DNA from: an uncultured Paracoccaceae bacterium
Lineage (GTDB): Bacteria > Pseudomonadota > Alphaproteobacteria > Rhodobacterales > Rhodobacteraceae
Direction of reading: 5' to 3'
Assembly (NCBI GenBank): GCA_947497065.1
Contig: CANMEQ010000007.1
Span: 62,001 to 126,000 of the forward strand
DNA length: 64,000 bases
The notes below the pieces were generated by a model that was given only the letters and a program-made list of their open reading frames with translations, was not told where the DNA came from and did no database searches. A program made the translations under genes and the position numbers. Positions 8,489 to 16,104 of the stretch are shown piece after piece (position 1 is the stretch's first letter; each line of letters begins with the position of its first letter).

Positions 8489-9105
8489 TCTTTGGCTATA
8501 TCTTTTTTGCTGTGATCCTTCTTAGTGTATTCTGGCTAGGCAGCGGGATTAGACGCATCGGTTCGGTGAGTGTGGGAGACCCCATACAGCAACGAGATGG
8601 ATCAGCGTTGCTGCTGATTGATCTGCAATCTGTATTCTGGGACCACGGTCCTTATTCGGAGGCTGCAAAAAACACTGCGGCGGCGGCGATTTTCGAGGAA
8701 GTAGAAGCAGCGCGCGCGCAAAATCATCCAGTTATTGCGGTACGTCAGGAATGGTCGATCCCATCAACGAAGGCTGTGGCGAAACTCGCCATGAAGGGAC
8801 AGGCGATCGAGGGCAGTGACGGGACAGAGCTTGCGGAGATTTTCGCACCCCTCCCTGAGCATGTCATTGTGAAACGCGTACAGGATGCGTTTGAAACAGG
8901 TGAGCTCGACGCCGTTCTGGAACGCCTGGACGTGGGTCGCCTTCGGATCGTGGGTTTGGATTTCAACTATTGTGTGCAGAAGACGGCGCTGGCGGCTAGA
9001 AATCGCGGATATGACGTCACTGTTGTAAAAGATGGATCGCTTTCAGCGGCGCCGACAGAGGCCGCTGAAAAACGGATGTTGTCAGCGGGTGTGATCGTTT
9101 CGTGA
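8485..9105 (+). CDS. Membrane-anchored isochorismatase-family cysteine hydrolase
   Basis: A 206-residue protein. Residues 2-20 form one hydrophobic segment, and the hydrolase domain follows. The Asp-Lys-Cys catalytic set of the isochorismatase family is present: D46 in LLLIDLQ, K130 in VIVKR and C163 in GLDFNYCVQKTA. The metal-binding motif of nicotinamidases (DWHP type) is absent, so simple nicotinamidase activity is doubtful. The N-terminal anchor is unusual, since most relatives are soluble. Coupling to the MarR-like gene suggests a small-molecule-inducible hydrolase at the inner membrane. Confidence 0.8.
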   Translation: MIFGYIFFAVILLSVFWLGSGIRRIGSVSVGDPIQQRDGSALLLIDLQSVFWDHGPYSEAAKNTAAAAIFEEVEAARAQNHPVIAVRQEWSIPSTKAVAKLAMKGQAIEGSDGTELAEIFAPLPEHVIVKRVQDAFETGELDAVLERLDVGRLRIVGLDFNYCVQKTALAARNRGYDVTVVKDGSLSAAPTEAAEKRMLSAGVIVS

Positions 9106-9158
9106 ACGGGTATCGCCGCTGAAAATGCGATCCGCAAAAGGCCTCACTTGGTGGGGAA

Positions 9159-12100
9159 TCAAGCCACCATCGTTTCGGCTGCTTTCAGGTCTACAGACAC
9201 CAGCTGGCTGACACCTTGTTCGCCCATGGTGACACCGAACAGGCGGTCCATGCGGGACATGGTGACGGCGTGGTGGGTGATGATGAGGAAGCGTGTGTTG
9301 GTGCGGCGGGTCATTTCGTCGAGCAGGTCGCAGAAACGGGTGACGTTGGCGTCGTCGAGCGGGGCGTCGACCTCGTCGAGCACGCAGATGGGGGCCGGGT
9401 TCGCGAGGAACACCGCGAAGATCAGCGCCATGGCGGTGAGGGTTTGTTCGCCCCCTGACAGCAGCGAGAGGGTGCTGAGTTTTTTGCCGGGCGGTTGGCA
9501 CATGATTTCGAGGCCCGCGTCGAGGGGGTCTTCGGATTCGACCATCACGAGTTTCGCTTCGCCGCCGCCAAAGAGGTGCTGGAACAGGGTGCCGAAGCTT
9601 TCGTTGACCTGTTCGAACGCGGTGAGAAGACGTTCGCGGCCTTCTTTGTTGAGCGAGGCGATGCCGGTGCGCAGGGCGCGGATGGCGTCTTCGAGGTCGG
9701 TCTCTTCTTTGACGAGCAGGTCGTGTTCTTCCTGCACTTCTTTGGCGTCTTCTTCGGCGCGCAGGTTCACCGCGCCCAGCGCGTCACGCTGACGTTTCAG
9801 GCGGTTCACGTCGTTCTCAATCGCCTCGGATGAGGGCATGTCGTCTGGGTTGACGTCGAGGGTTTCGAGCAGGTTCTGCGGGGTGGTTTCGAGCGCTTCC
9901 ATGATGCGGTCGACGGCGGCTTGGGTGGTTTCTTTGGCGGCGTCGGCGCGGGCTTCGGAGCGGGCGCGGGCTTCGCGGGCCTCGGAGGCCAAGCGTTCGG
10001 CATCCCGCTCGGTGACCGTGGCTTCGCGCAGGGCGGTTTCGCCCAAGGCCAGCGCATCGGCGGCGTCGGCGCGGCGGGCTTCGGCGTCGGTGGTGGCTTC
10101 GGCCAGTTCTTCGCGTTTGTAGGCGATGTCCTCGGGGGCGGTCATGGCGTCTTCAAGCTCGGCCTCGGAGGCTTCTTTGCGCTCTTGCAGTTCGGCGGTG
10201 CGTTTGTTGGCCGTTTCCAGACGGTGTTTCCAGCCGCTGATTTCTTTGGTGATTTCTTGGCTGCGTTTGGTGCGGGCCTCGCCCTCGCGGCGGACTTCAT
10301 CGTAGCCGGATCGTTTGGCCATCATCGTCATGCGGGCGGCTTCGACGGTCATTTTGACGTCTTCGACGGCGGCGCGAGCATCATCGAGGTTGGCGAGGGA
10401 TTTGGCGGCAGCTTCAGCTTCGGTGAGCGCTTTGCGGGCGGCCATGGCTTCTTCTTCGTGGCGGGACACGGCGAGGCCGGAACTGTCGAGTTTGCTTTCA
10501 GCCAAGTTACGATCAGCTTCGGCGCGGGACAGGGCACGGTTGGCATCGGCGACGGCGGTGTCGGCGGCGCGGCGCGCGATGCGGGCGGTTTTCTCTGCTT
10601 CGGCCAGTTCGGCCAAGCGCGCGGTGAGCATTTCGTGGGCTTGGACCATACCATCGGCGCGGGCGACGGCATCGTTGAGGTCTTTTTTCAGACCTTCGAG
10701 GCGGTTGAGCTGTTGCAGACGCAGGGCGGCGGCGGAGGGGGCATCTTCGGCGGCAGCGCGAAAGCCGTCCCAGCGCCATAGATCGCCTTCGATGCTGACC
10801 AGACGCTGGCCCGGTTTGAGGTGCTGTTGCAGGTGCGGGCCATCGGCGGCGTCGACCAGCCCGACCTGATCCATGCGGCGCACGAGGACGTTTGGCACGG
10901 CGACATATTTGGTCAGCGGTTGCACATTGTCCGGCAGGGGTTGGGTTTGGTTGTAGGCGGGCAGTGCGACCCAGCCGGAGCCCATATTATGCGGAATCGC
11001 TGGGGCTTTGAGATCGTCGGAGAGGGCCGCGCCCAAGGCTTTTTCGTAGCCGCCATCGACGCGCAATTGGTCGAGGATTTGGGAGCCTTCGGAGCTGTCA
11101 CGATCGACCAGTTTTGACAGGGCGCCGGTTTCGGCGCGCAAGGCGTTTGCTTCGCCTTCTGCCTCGGAGCGCAGGGCGCGGGCATCGGCTTCGCGGCTTT
11201 GCGTGTCGGCGCGGGCGGCTTCTGCTTCGGCGAGGACATCTTCGGCGTTTTCAGCGGTGGCACGGGCGGTTTCTTCGGCGATTTGGGCCTCATCGAAGTC
11301 GGCGGCGGCGCGTTCGAGGGCGGCTTGAGCTTCGGATTTGGTGGCCAAGGCGCGGCGCGCGTCGTCTTCGTTTTTGGCGAGGGTTTTACGGTGGTCATCG
11401 ATCAGACGTTGAGCGGATTGGTGGCGGGCGGCCAAGCGCGCGACGTCTTCGGTCATTTCACTGAGGGCGGTTTCGCGGTCGGCCAGAATTTGCGCGCCAT
11501 CGGTGGAGGCCACGCGGGCCTGTTCGAGGCGGTCTTCGTGGCCAGCGTGGGCTTTGGCGATTTCGGTGGCTTCCCAATCGAGACGGTCGATGGTTTCACC
11601 GGCGTCTTTGTTCAGCTCGCCCTCGCGGGCCATGTCGCGGACCAGTTGTTCGATGCGATTGGTGAGGGTTTGAATGGTGTCTTTGGCGCGGGATTCTTCG
11701 GCTGCAAGCGTGTCGCGCTCAACGTGCAGACGTTGCAGGACGGCGGCGGCGATGGCCTCTTCTTCGCGCAGAGGGGGCAGCGCATCTTCGGCGGTTTGGC
11801 GGGTTTTGGCGGCACCGCGCGCATGGGTTTCGGCCGCGGCGGCGGCGGTGGTGCGTTCGCGCAATTCGTTCATCGCGGCGGCGCGGGCTTCGTCGGCCTC
11901 TTTCCAGCGGCGGTAGAGCAGCAAGCCTTCGGATTGGCGCAGATCATCGCCGATGGCGCGGTAGCGGGCCGCTTGGCGGGCTTGGCGGGCGAGTTGGCCC
12001 AATTGGCTGGCCAGCTGTTCGATCACGTCATCGACGCGGGCGAGGTTTTGCTCGGAGCCTTTGAGTTTCAGTTCGGCTTCGTGACGGCGTTGGTAGAGGC

Positions 12101-12614
12101 CGGAGATGCCTGCGGCTTCTTCGAGGATGCGGCGGCGGGCCTTTGGTTTGGAGTTGATGAGTTCGGCGATTTGACCTTGGCGGACCAAGGCGGGGGAGTG
12201 CGCCCCGGTGGAGGCATCGGCGAAGAGCATTTGCACGTCGCGGGCGCGCACGTCTTTGGCGCCGACTTTGTAAGCGGAGCCCACGTCACGGGTGATGCGG
12301 CGCACGATGTCGAGTTTGTCGCTGTCGTTGAAGGCCGCGGGGGCGAGGCGTTCGCTGTTGTCGATTTCAAGCGAGACTTCGGCGAAGTTGCGGGCGGGGC
12401 GTGTGGAGGCCCCTGCGAAGATCACGTCTTCCATGCCGCCACCGCGCATCGCTTTGGGGCGGTTTTCGCCCATCACCCAGCGCAGCGCTTCGAGGAGGTT
12501 GGATTTGCCGCAGCCGTTTGGGCCCACCACGCCTGTCAGCCCGTCCTGAATGATCAGGTCGGTCGGGTCGACGAAGCTTTTGAAGCCATTGAGGCGTAGG
12601 CGGGAAAACCGCAT
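9159..12614 (-). CDS. smc: Chromosome partition protein Smc
   Basis: A 1151-residue SMC ATPase. Walker A GPNGCGKS lies at residues 31-38, right after the typical MRFSRLRLNGFKSF start. Two long Ala/Glu/Arg-rich coiled coils flank a hinge around residues 510-640. The C-terminal head carries the signature LSLLSGGEQTLTAMAL and Walker B PICVLDEVDAPLD. Length matches bacterial Smc. It acts with ScpA/ScpB to compact and segregate the chromosome. It appears to be transcribed alone, divergent from the riboswitch-controlled cbtBA genes. Confidence 0.97.
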   Translation of the reverse strand: MRFSRLRLNGFKSFVDPTDLIIQDGLTGVVGPNGCGKSNLLEALRWVMGENRPKAMRGGGMEDVIFAGASTRPARNFAEVSLEIDNSERLAPAAFNDSDKLDIVRRITRDVGSAYKVGAKDVRARDVQMLFADASTGAHSPALVRQGQIAELINSKPKARRRILEEAAGISGLYQRRHEAELKLKGSEQNLARVDDVIEQLASQLGQLARQARQAARYRAIGDDLRQSEGLLLYRRWKEADEARAAAMNELRERTTAAAAAETHARGAAKTRQTAEDALPPLREEEAIAAAVLQRLHVERDTLAAEESRAKDTIQTLTNRIEQLVRDMAREGELNKDAGETIDRLDWEATEIAKAHAGHEDRLEQARVASTDGAQILADRETALSEMTEDVARLAARHQSAQRLIDDHRKTLAKNEDDARRALATKSEAQAALERAAADFDEAQIAEETARATAENAEDVLAEAEAARADTQSREADARALRSEAEGEANALRAETGALSKLVDRDSSEGSQILDQLRVDGGYEKALGAALSDDLKAPAIPHNMGSGWVALPAYNQTQPLPDNVQPLTKYVAVPNVLVRRMDQVGLVDAADGPHLQQHLKPGQRLVSIEGDLWRWDGFRAAAEDAPSAAALRLQQLNRLEGLKKDLNDAVARADGMVQAHEMLTARLAELAEAEKTARIARRAADTAVADANRALSRAEADRNLAESKLDSSGLAVSRHEEEAMAARKALTEAEAAAKSLANLDDARAAVEDVKMTVEAARMTMMAKRSGYDEVRREGEARTKRSQEITKEISGWKHRLETANKRTAELQERKEASEAELEDAMTAPEDIAYKREELAEATTDAEARRADAADALALGETALREATVTERDAERLASEAREARARSEARADAAKETTQAAVDRIMEALETTPQNLLETLDVNPDDMPSSEAIENDVNRLKRQRDALGAVNLRAEEDAKEVQEEHDLLVKEETDLEDAIRALRTGIASLNKEGRERLLTAFEQVNESFGTLFQHLFGGGEAKLVMVESEDPLDAGLEIMCQPPGKKLSTLSLLSGGEQTLTAMALIFAVFLANPAPICVLDEVDAPLDDANVTRFCDLLDEMTRRTNTRFLIITHHAVTMSRMDRLFGVTMGEQGVSQLVSVDLKAAETMVA

Positions 12615-12909
12615 GGGGGCTGCTCGTGTGATTCTTTGTCCGGCCTATATGCTGCGCGGGAGGCCAGAGGCGAGTCAACGACGGCCTACTGAATGTGGGC
12701 TAAACTAGGCGGTTATCCACAAGATATTGGCGTTTTGGGTGGGGTTTGCGGGGCGATGGGCCGGAAAACAAGGGGCCTACCGGTGGGTGCGATTGCAGCA
12801 GATGGTCGGTTTTGCGCGGTTTGCGCCGGAATCAGTCTTGACCGATCCGCCCTGCCCGGCGCACAACGGTCTGGCATGGTTCTAATCTGTGCGGCTAAGC
12901 CGCGCAGGG
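12615..12909. other. Intergenic region between smc and the cobalamin riboswitch
   Basis: About 295 bases that must hold the smc promoter (minus strand) and the promoter of the riboswitch-cbtB transcript (plus strand). Open frames here run through the riboswitch and show no family signature. I see no tRNA-like structure and no convincing gene. Confidence 0.4.
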
Positions 12910-13066
12910 GATCAAAAGGGAATGTGGTGCGCGCCGATCCAAATAGGAGGCACAAAACCACAGCCGCCCCCGCGACTGTAAGCGGTGAGTGTGCGTTCAA
13001 GACCACTGGGGCAACCCGGGAAGGGAACGCAAATCACGATGACCCGCGAGCCAGGAGACCTGCCAT
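12910..13066 (+). ncRNA. Cobalamin (adenosylcobalamin) riboswitch
   Basis: The classic order of conserved boxes is present: GGGAATGTGGTGC near 12918, GCCGCCCCCGCGACTGTA with AAGCGG at 12963-12985, CCACTGG near 13003, GGGAAGGG near 13018, GATGACCCGCGAGCC near 13039 and the B12 box GCCAGGAGACCTGCC at 13050-13064. It lies directly upstream of cbtB-cbtA. It should shut off cobalt uptake when B12 is plentiful. A short stem CCGTC/GACGG downstream (about 13082-13097), just before the cbtB ribosome site, could belong to the expression platform. Confidence 0.95.
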
Positions 13067-13113
13067 GCGAAATGTAGCTACCCGTCGGGGATGACGGATA
13101 TTGGAGATATATT

Positions 13114-13284
13114 ATGAACGCGACGACACAGACGATTGCCCGCGCTGACATCAGCCTTATGCCGATTGCATTTGCTGTTTTGACGGGCCTGACATTGCTT
13201 TTTGCATCCGGTTACGCGCAGGCGTCCGTGCTGCATGATGCGGCGCATGACCAGCGTCACGCGATGGCGTTTCCCTGCCACTAA
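13114..13284 (+). CDS. cbtB: CbtB, small subunit of the cobalt transporter
   Basis: A 56-residue protein. One hydrophobic segment (about residues 15-36) is followed by a histidine-rich tail ending HDQRHAMAFPCH, the recognised CbtB ending that probably binds cobalt. A GGAG ribosome site lies seven bases before the ATG. It is the first gene after the B12 riboswitch and precedes cbtA by 18 bases. Confidence 0.93.
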   Translation: MNATTQTIARADISLMPIAFAVLTGLTLLFASGYAQASVLHDAAHDQRHAMAFPCH

Positions 13285-13302
13285 GGCAGATCGACACATC
13301 AC

Positions 13303-13983
13303 ATGAACCAGAAATTGTTGACCAGCGCGGTGTTCGCTGGCGTTGCAGCGGGGCTGATTGCCGCCGTGTTGCAATTTATGTTTGTCATTCCGGCTTTGCT
13401 GGAAGGCGAACTGTTTGAAACGGGCGCACGCGTGCATTTTGGCGCGGATGGGTCCCCTGAAAGCGACCGAGGCGCGCCTGGATTGGGTGGCGAATGGGGC
13501 CGTCATTTGATGACGGTGGGCTTCAACATTGTCACCTATGTGGGCTTTGGCTTTTTGTTGCTGGCGGCGATGGCCGTGGCCGAAATGCGCGGGCTCACAA
13601 AGATCACGCCACGACAGGGTTTGATCTGGGGTTTGGCCGGGTTCATCGCGATCCAGCTGGCGCCTGCGTTTGGGTTGCCACCGGAATTGCCGGGCACGCC
13701 TGCGGCCGAGATTGGGCCGCGTCAGGCGTGGTGGCTGGGGACGCTGGTTGCGACGGCGCTGGGGCTTTGGTTGATTGCGTTTGCGCGCGGGCCGATTGCC
13801 GTGGTGGGGATTGTTTTGATCCTTGTGCCGCATCTGATTGGGGCACCGCATTTGGACGGCTATTTCGGGGTATCCCCGCCTGAATTGTCGGCGGAGTTTG
13901 CAACGCTGAGCCTTGGGACCTCTGCCGCGGGGTGGACTGCGCTTGGGTTTTTATGTGCGTGGTTCTGGACCAGAGAGCTTTAA
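13303..13983 (+). CDS. cbtA: CbtA, membrane subunit of the cobalt transporter
   Basis: A 226-residue polytopic membrane protein with about five or six hydrophobic segments. The start NQKLLTSAVFAGVAAGLIAA, the periplasmic loop with GLGGEWGRH, and the helix end LVPHLIGAPH are typical of CbtA. With CbtB it is predicted to import Co2+ for cobalamin synthesis. It is in the riboswitch-controlled operon. Its stop overlaps the stop of the convergent DUF1636 gene. Confidence 0.92.
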   Translation: MNQKLLTSAVFAGVAAGLIAAVLQFMFVIPALLEGELFETGARVHFGADGSPESDRGAPGLGGEWGRHLMTVGFNIVTYVGFGFLLLAAMAVAEMRGLTKITPRQGLIWGLAGFIAIQLAPAFGLPPELPGTPAAEIGPRQAWWLGTLVATALGLWLIAFARGPIAVVGIVLILVPHLIGAPHLDGYFGVSPPELSAEFATLSLGTSAAGWTALGFLCAWFWTREL

Positions 13984-14291
13984 GCCGGAATGCGCCCCAC
14001 GAGACAGAACCGCAGGTTTCCTGCAGGGCGGGCATCCATGATGTGCCCGTCTTCTGTTTCGGCATAAAGTTTGGCAAAGGCTTCGATGTCTTCGGGGGCG
14101 TCGGGGTCTACGCCGGTAAACAGATAGGCTGCTTTGCCGGTTGCGCGCACCGCGAGGCTGACAGGTTTGTCGCAGACATTCATGCAGTCGGTGGTCTCGA
14201 TCGGGACACGGCCCTCAAGTGCGCGGGCCAGATCCGCACCGCCGGTACAGCCGGTACAGACAATAAATCGGTCGCCAGTTTTGGGGGCCAT
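13980..14291 (-). CDS. DUF1636 family protein, possible thioredoxin-fold iron-sulfur protein
   Basis: A 103-residue protein. The start at 14291 is supported by the GGAAAG ribosome site; a longer frame has no such support. Four cysteines, C12 and C15 (VCTGCTGG) and C36 and C40 (DCMNVC), resemble the set of thioredoxin-like [2Fe-2S] ferredoxins. DUF1636 genes are commonly found beside cobW and cobalt genes, as here. A redox or metal-carrier role in cobalt insertion is plausible but untested. It is divergent from cobW and convergent with cbtA. Confidence 0.85.
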   Translation of the reverse strand: MAPKTGDRFIVCTGCTGGADLARALEGRVPIETTDCMNVCDKPVSLAVRATGKAAYLFTGVDPDAPEDIEAFAKLYAETEDGHIMDARPAGNLRFCLVGRIPA

Positions 14292-14370
14292 ATGACTTTC
14301 CTTTCGTGCCCATTTGGGCGACAAACATCCGCCTCGGTTACATAAGCCCTCATACACAAGGACGTAAATC

Positions 14371-15459
14371 ATGCCTGCCAAGATTCCTGCTACAGTCGTT
14401 ACCGGTTTTCTCGGGGCCGGCAAGACCACGTTGATCCGACATATGTTGGAAAACGCGCAAGGGAAGCGGATTGCGCTGATTATCAACGAGTTTGGCGATC
14501 TGGGGGTGGACGGTGATATTTTGAAAGGCTGTGGGGATGAGACCTGCACCGAGGATGATATCATGGAGCTGTCAAACGGGTGCATTTGCTGCACGGTGGC
14601 CGATGATTTCATTCCGACGATGGAAAAGCTGTTGGGGCGGGACAATCCGCCTGATCACATTGTGATCGAGACATCCGGTTTGGCGTTGCCGCAGCCGTTG
14701 GTGCGTGCGTTCAACTGGCCCGGTATTTCGACCAAGGTGACCGTGGATGGTGTGGTGACGGTTGTAGATGGTCGTGCGGTGACGGACGGGCGGTTTGCGC
14801 ACAACGTGGATGCGGTGGATGCTCAGCGCAAGTTGGACGAGAATTTGGATCACGAGACGCCATTGGCCGAGCTGTTTGAAGACCAGATCGCCTGTGCGGA
14901 TATGATTGTGGTGAACAAGGCGGATTTGCTGGACGAGGGTCAGGCGGACCATTTGCGCGCAGTTTTGAAGGCAGATGCGCGCAAAGGTGTTCAGGTGGTG
15001 ACAGCGACGATGGGCGCGTTGCCGGTGAATGTTTTGCTGGGGCAAGGTGTGGGGGCTGAGGCGGATTTGGACGCGCGGCACGAGGTGCATCACAGCCACC
15101 ACCATCATGACGATGACCACCATCATGATGATCACGATCACGACCACCATCATGATCACGAACACGCCCATGGTCACGATGAATTCGAGAGCTTCGTTGT
15201 GGAGATGGGCGAGATTGAGGATGCCAACGGGTTTGCCGAAAAGGTGGCCGATGTCATTCGCGCCCATGATATTTTGCGCCTCAAGGGGTTTGCGGCTGTG
15301 ACCGGCAAACCCATGCGGTTGACGTTGCAGGCCGTTGGGCCGCGCGTTGACACGTATTTTGATCGCCCGTTCGGGGTTCAGATGCGGTCGACCCGTTTGG
15401 TGGTGATCGGTCAGGCGGGGCTGGACCGTGCGGCGATTGATGCCGCGCTGCGCGCATGA
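14371..15459 (+). CDS. cobW: CobW, COG0523 metallochaperone GTPase
   Basis: A 362-residue G3E-family GTPase. Walker A GFLGAGKTT is at residues 12-20, NEFGDLGVDG at 39-48, and the metal-binding CICC motif at 71-74 (GCICCTV). A long His/Asp-rich stretch covers about residues 237-271, before the CobW C-terminal domain (residues 272-362). It probably supplies cobalt to the CobN-type chelatase. The product overlaps the downstream GNAT gene by four bases (ATGA). The next B12 gene, cobN, starts about 650 bases downstream. Confidence 0.94.
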   Translation: MPAKIPATVVTGFLGAGKTTLIRHMLENAQGKRIALIINEFGDLGVDGDILKGCGDETCTEDDIMELSNGCICCTVADDFIPTMEKLLGRDNPPDHIVIETSGLALPQPLVRAFNWPGISTKVTVDGVVTVVDGRAVTDGRFAHNVDAVDAQRKLDENLDHETPLAELFEDQIACADMIVVNKADLLDEGQADHLRAVLKADARKGVQVVTATMGALPVNVLLGQGVGAEADLDARHEVHHSHHHHDDDHHHDDHDHDHHHDHEHAHGHDEFESFVVEMGEIEDANGFAEKVADVIRAHDILRLKGFAAVTGKPMRLTLQAVGPRVDTYFDRPFGVQMRSTRLVVIGQAGLDRAAIDAALRA

Positions 15460-15905
15460 TCTCGGTTGCGCTGGCCGACCCGAAAGCCGAAGGGCCAGCG
15501 CGCTTGCTGGCGCAAAGTCATGCGTTGATGAATGCATTGTTCCCTGCGGATGCCTGTCACTACCTTGATTTGGATGCGCTATGTGCGGATCACATCCGGT
15601 TTTTTGCGGCACGCGAGGAGGCGGAGATTTTGGGGACCGGGGCGCTGGCGATCAAAGAGGGCTACGGTGAGGTGAAATCAATGTTCACCGCCGAAGCGGG
15701 GCGCGGCAAAGGGGTTGCAGCGGCGGTTTTGCGGATGATCGAAGACACGGCGCGCGATGAGGGCTTGCCCCTGTTGCGGCTCGAAACCGGCACGGGGCTG
15801 GACGCCGCGCACCGGTTATATGGTCGGTTCGGTTTTGAGATCTGCGGGCCGTTTGGCGACTATGCCGAAAGCCCCTATTCCATTTTCATGGAAAAGACGT
15901 TGTGA
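15456..15905 (+). CDS. GNAT family N-acetyltransferase
   Basis: A 149-residue protein. The acetyl-CoA-binding segment is AEAGRGKGVAAAVLRMIEDTA (residues 79-99), followed by HRLYGRFGFEICGPFGDY. Both are typical of GNAT enzymes of the YafP/putative acetyltransferase type. The start overlaps the cobW stop (ATGA), so they are cotranslated. The acyl acceptor is unknown, and the B12 context does not by itself give a function. Confidence 0.85.
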   Translation: MISVALADPKAEGPARLLAQSHALMNALFPADACHYLDLDALCADHIRFFAAREEAEILGTGALAIKEGYGEVKSMFTAEAGRGKGVAAAVLRMIEDTARDEGLPLLRLETGTGLDAAHRLYGRFGFEICGPFGDYAESPYSIFMEKTL

Positions 15906-15907
15906 CG

Positions 15908-16069
15908 TTATTTCTTGGCTTTTTCGGCGTTCGCTTTCATCCGCGCGAGCAATTCTGCTTTGGATGGGCGTTTGCTGAACGGGGTTTTCGCGGTCCCGTA
16001 GGCATTGTGTTCGGCGTGGCGGGGTTGGCCTTTGGCCGGTTTCGGCGCACCTGCGGCTTTGTAGTCCAT
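15908..16069 (-). CDS. Small basic hypothetical protein (53 aa) between cobW and cobN
   Basis: A 53-residue, Lys/Ala/Pro-rich protein that starts MDYKAAGAPKPAKGQPRHAE and ends with a helical Lys-rich tail (ELLARMKANAEKAKK). It has a strong ribosome site (AAAGGAGC) seven bases before the ATG. It sits tightly between genes on the other strand: its stop is two bases from the GNAT stop. Composition and fit in the gap support a real gene. I recall similar small proteins in Roseobacter genomes but know no function. Confidence 0.6.
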   Translation of the reverse strand: MDYKAAGAPKPAKGQPRHAEHNAYGTAKTPFSKRPSKAELLARMKANAEKAKK

Positions 16070-16104
16070 GGTTGGGCTCCTTTTTCTAAGAAGGCATGTA
16101 TCTG

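Noticed and set aside
11199-12599. Long open frame (466 codons) on the plus strand opposite smc
   Set aside because: It is an antisense shadow of the Ala/Glu-rich smc coding sequence, has no family motif and is low in complexity (Gly/Phe-rich).
12693-13094. 133-codon plus-strand frame running into the riboswitch
   Set aside because: It covers the conserved cobalamin riboswitch and has no signature or ribosome site.
15089-15180. CAC/CAT/GAT-rich stretch as a simple-sequence repeat or CRISPR-like array
   Set aside because: It encodes the His/Asp-rich insert of CobW in frame, with no regular repeat unit.
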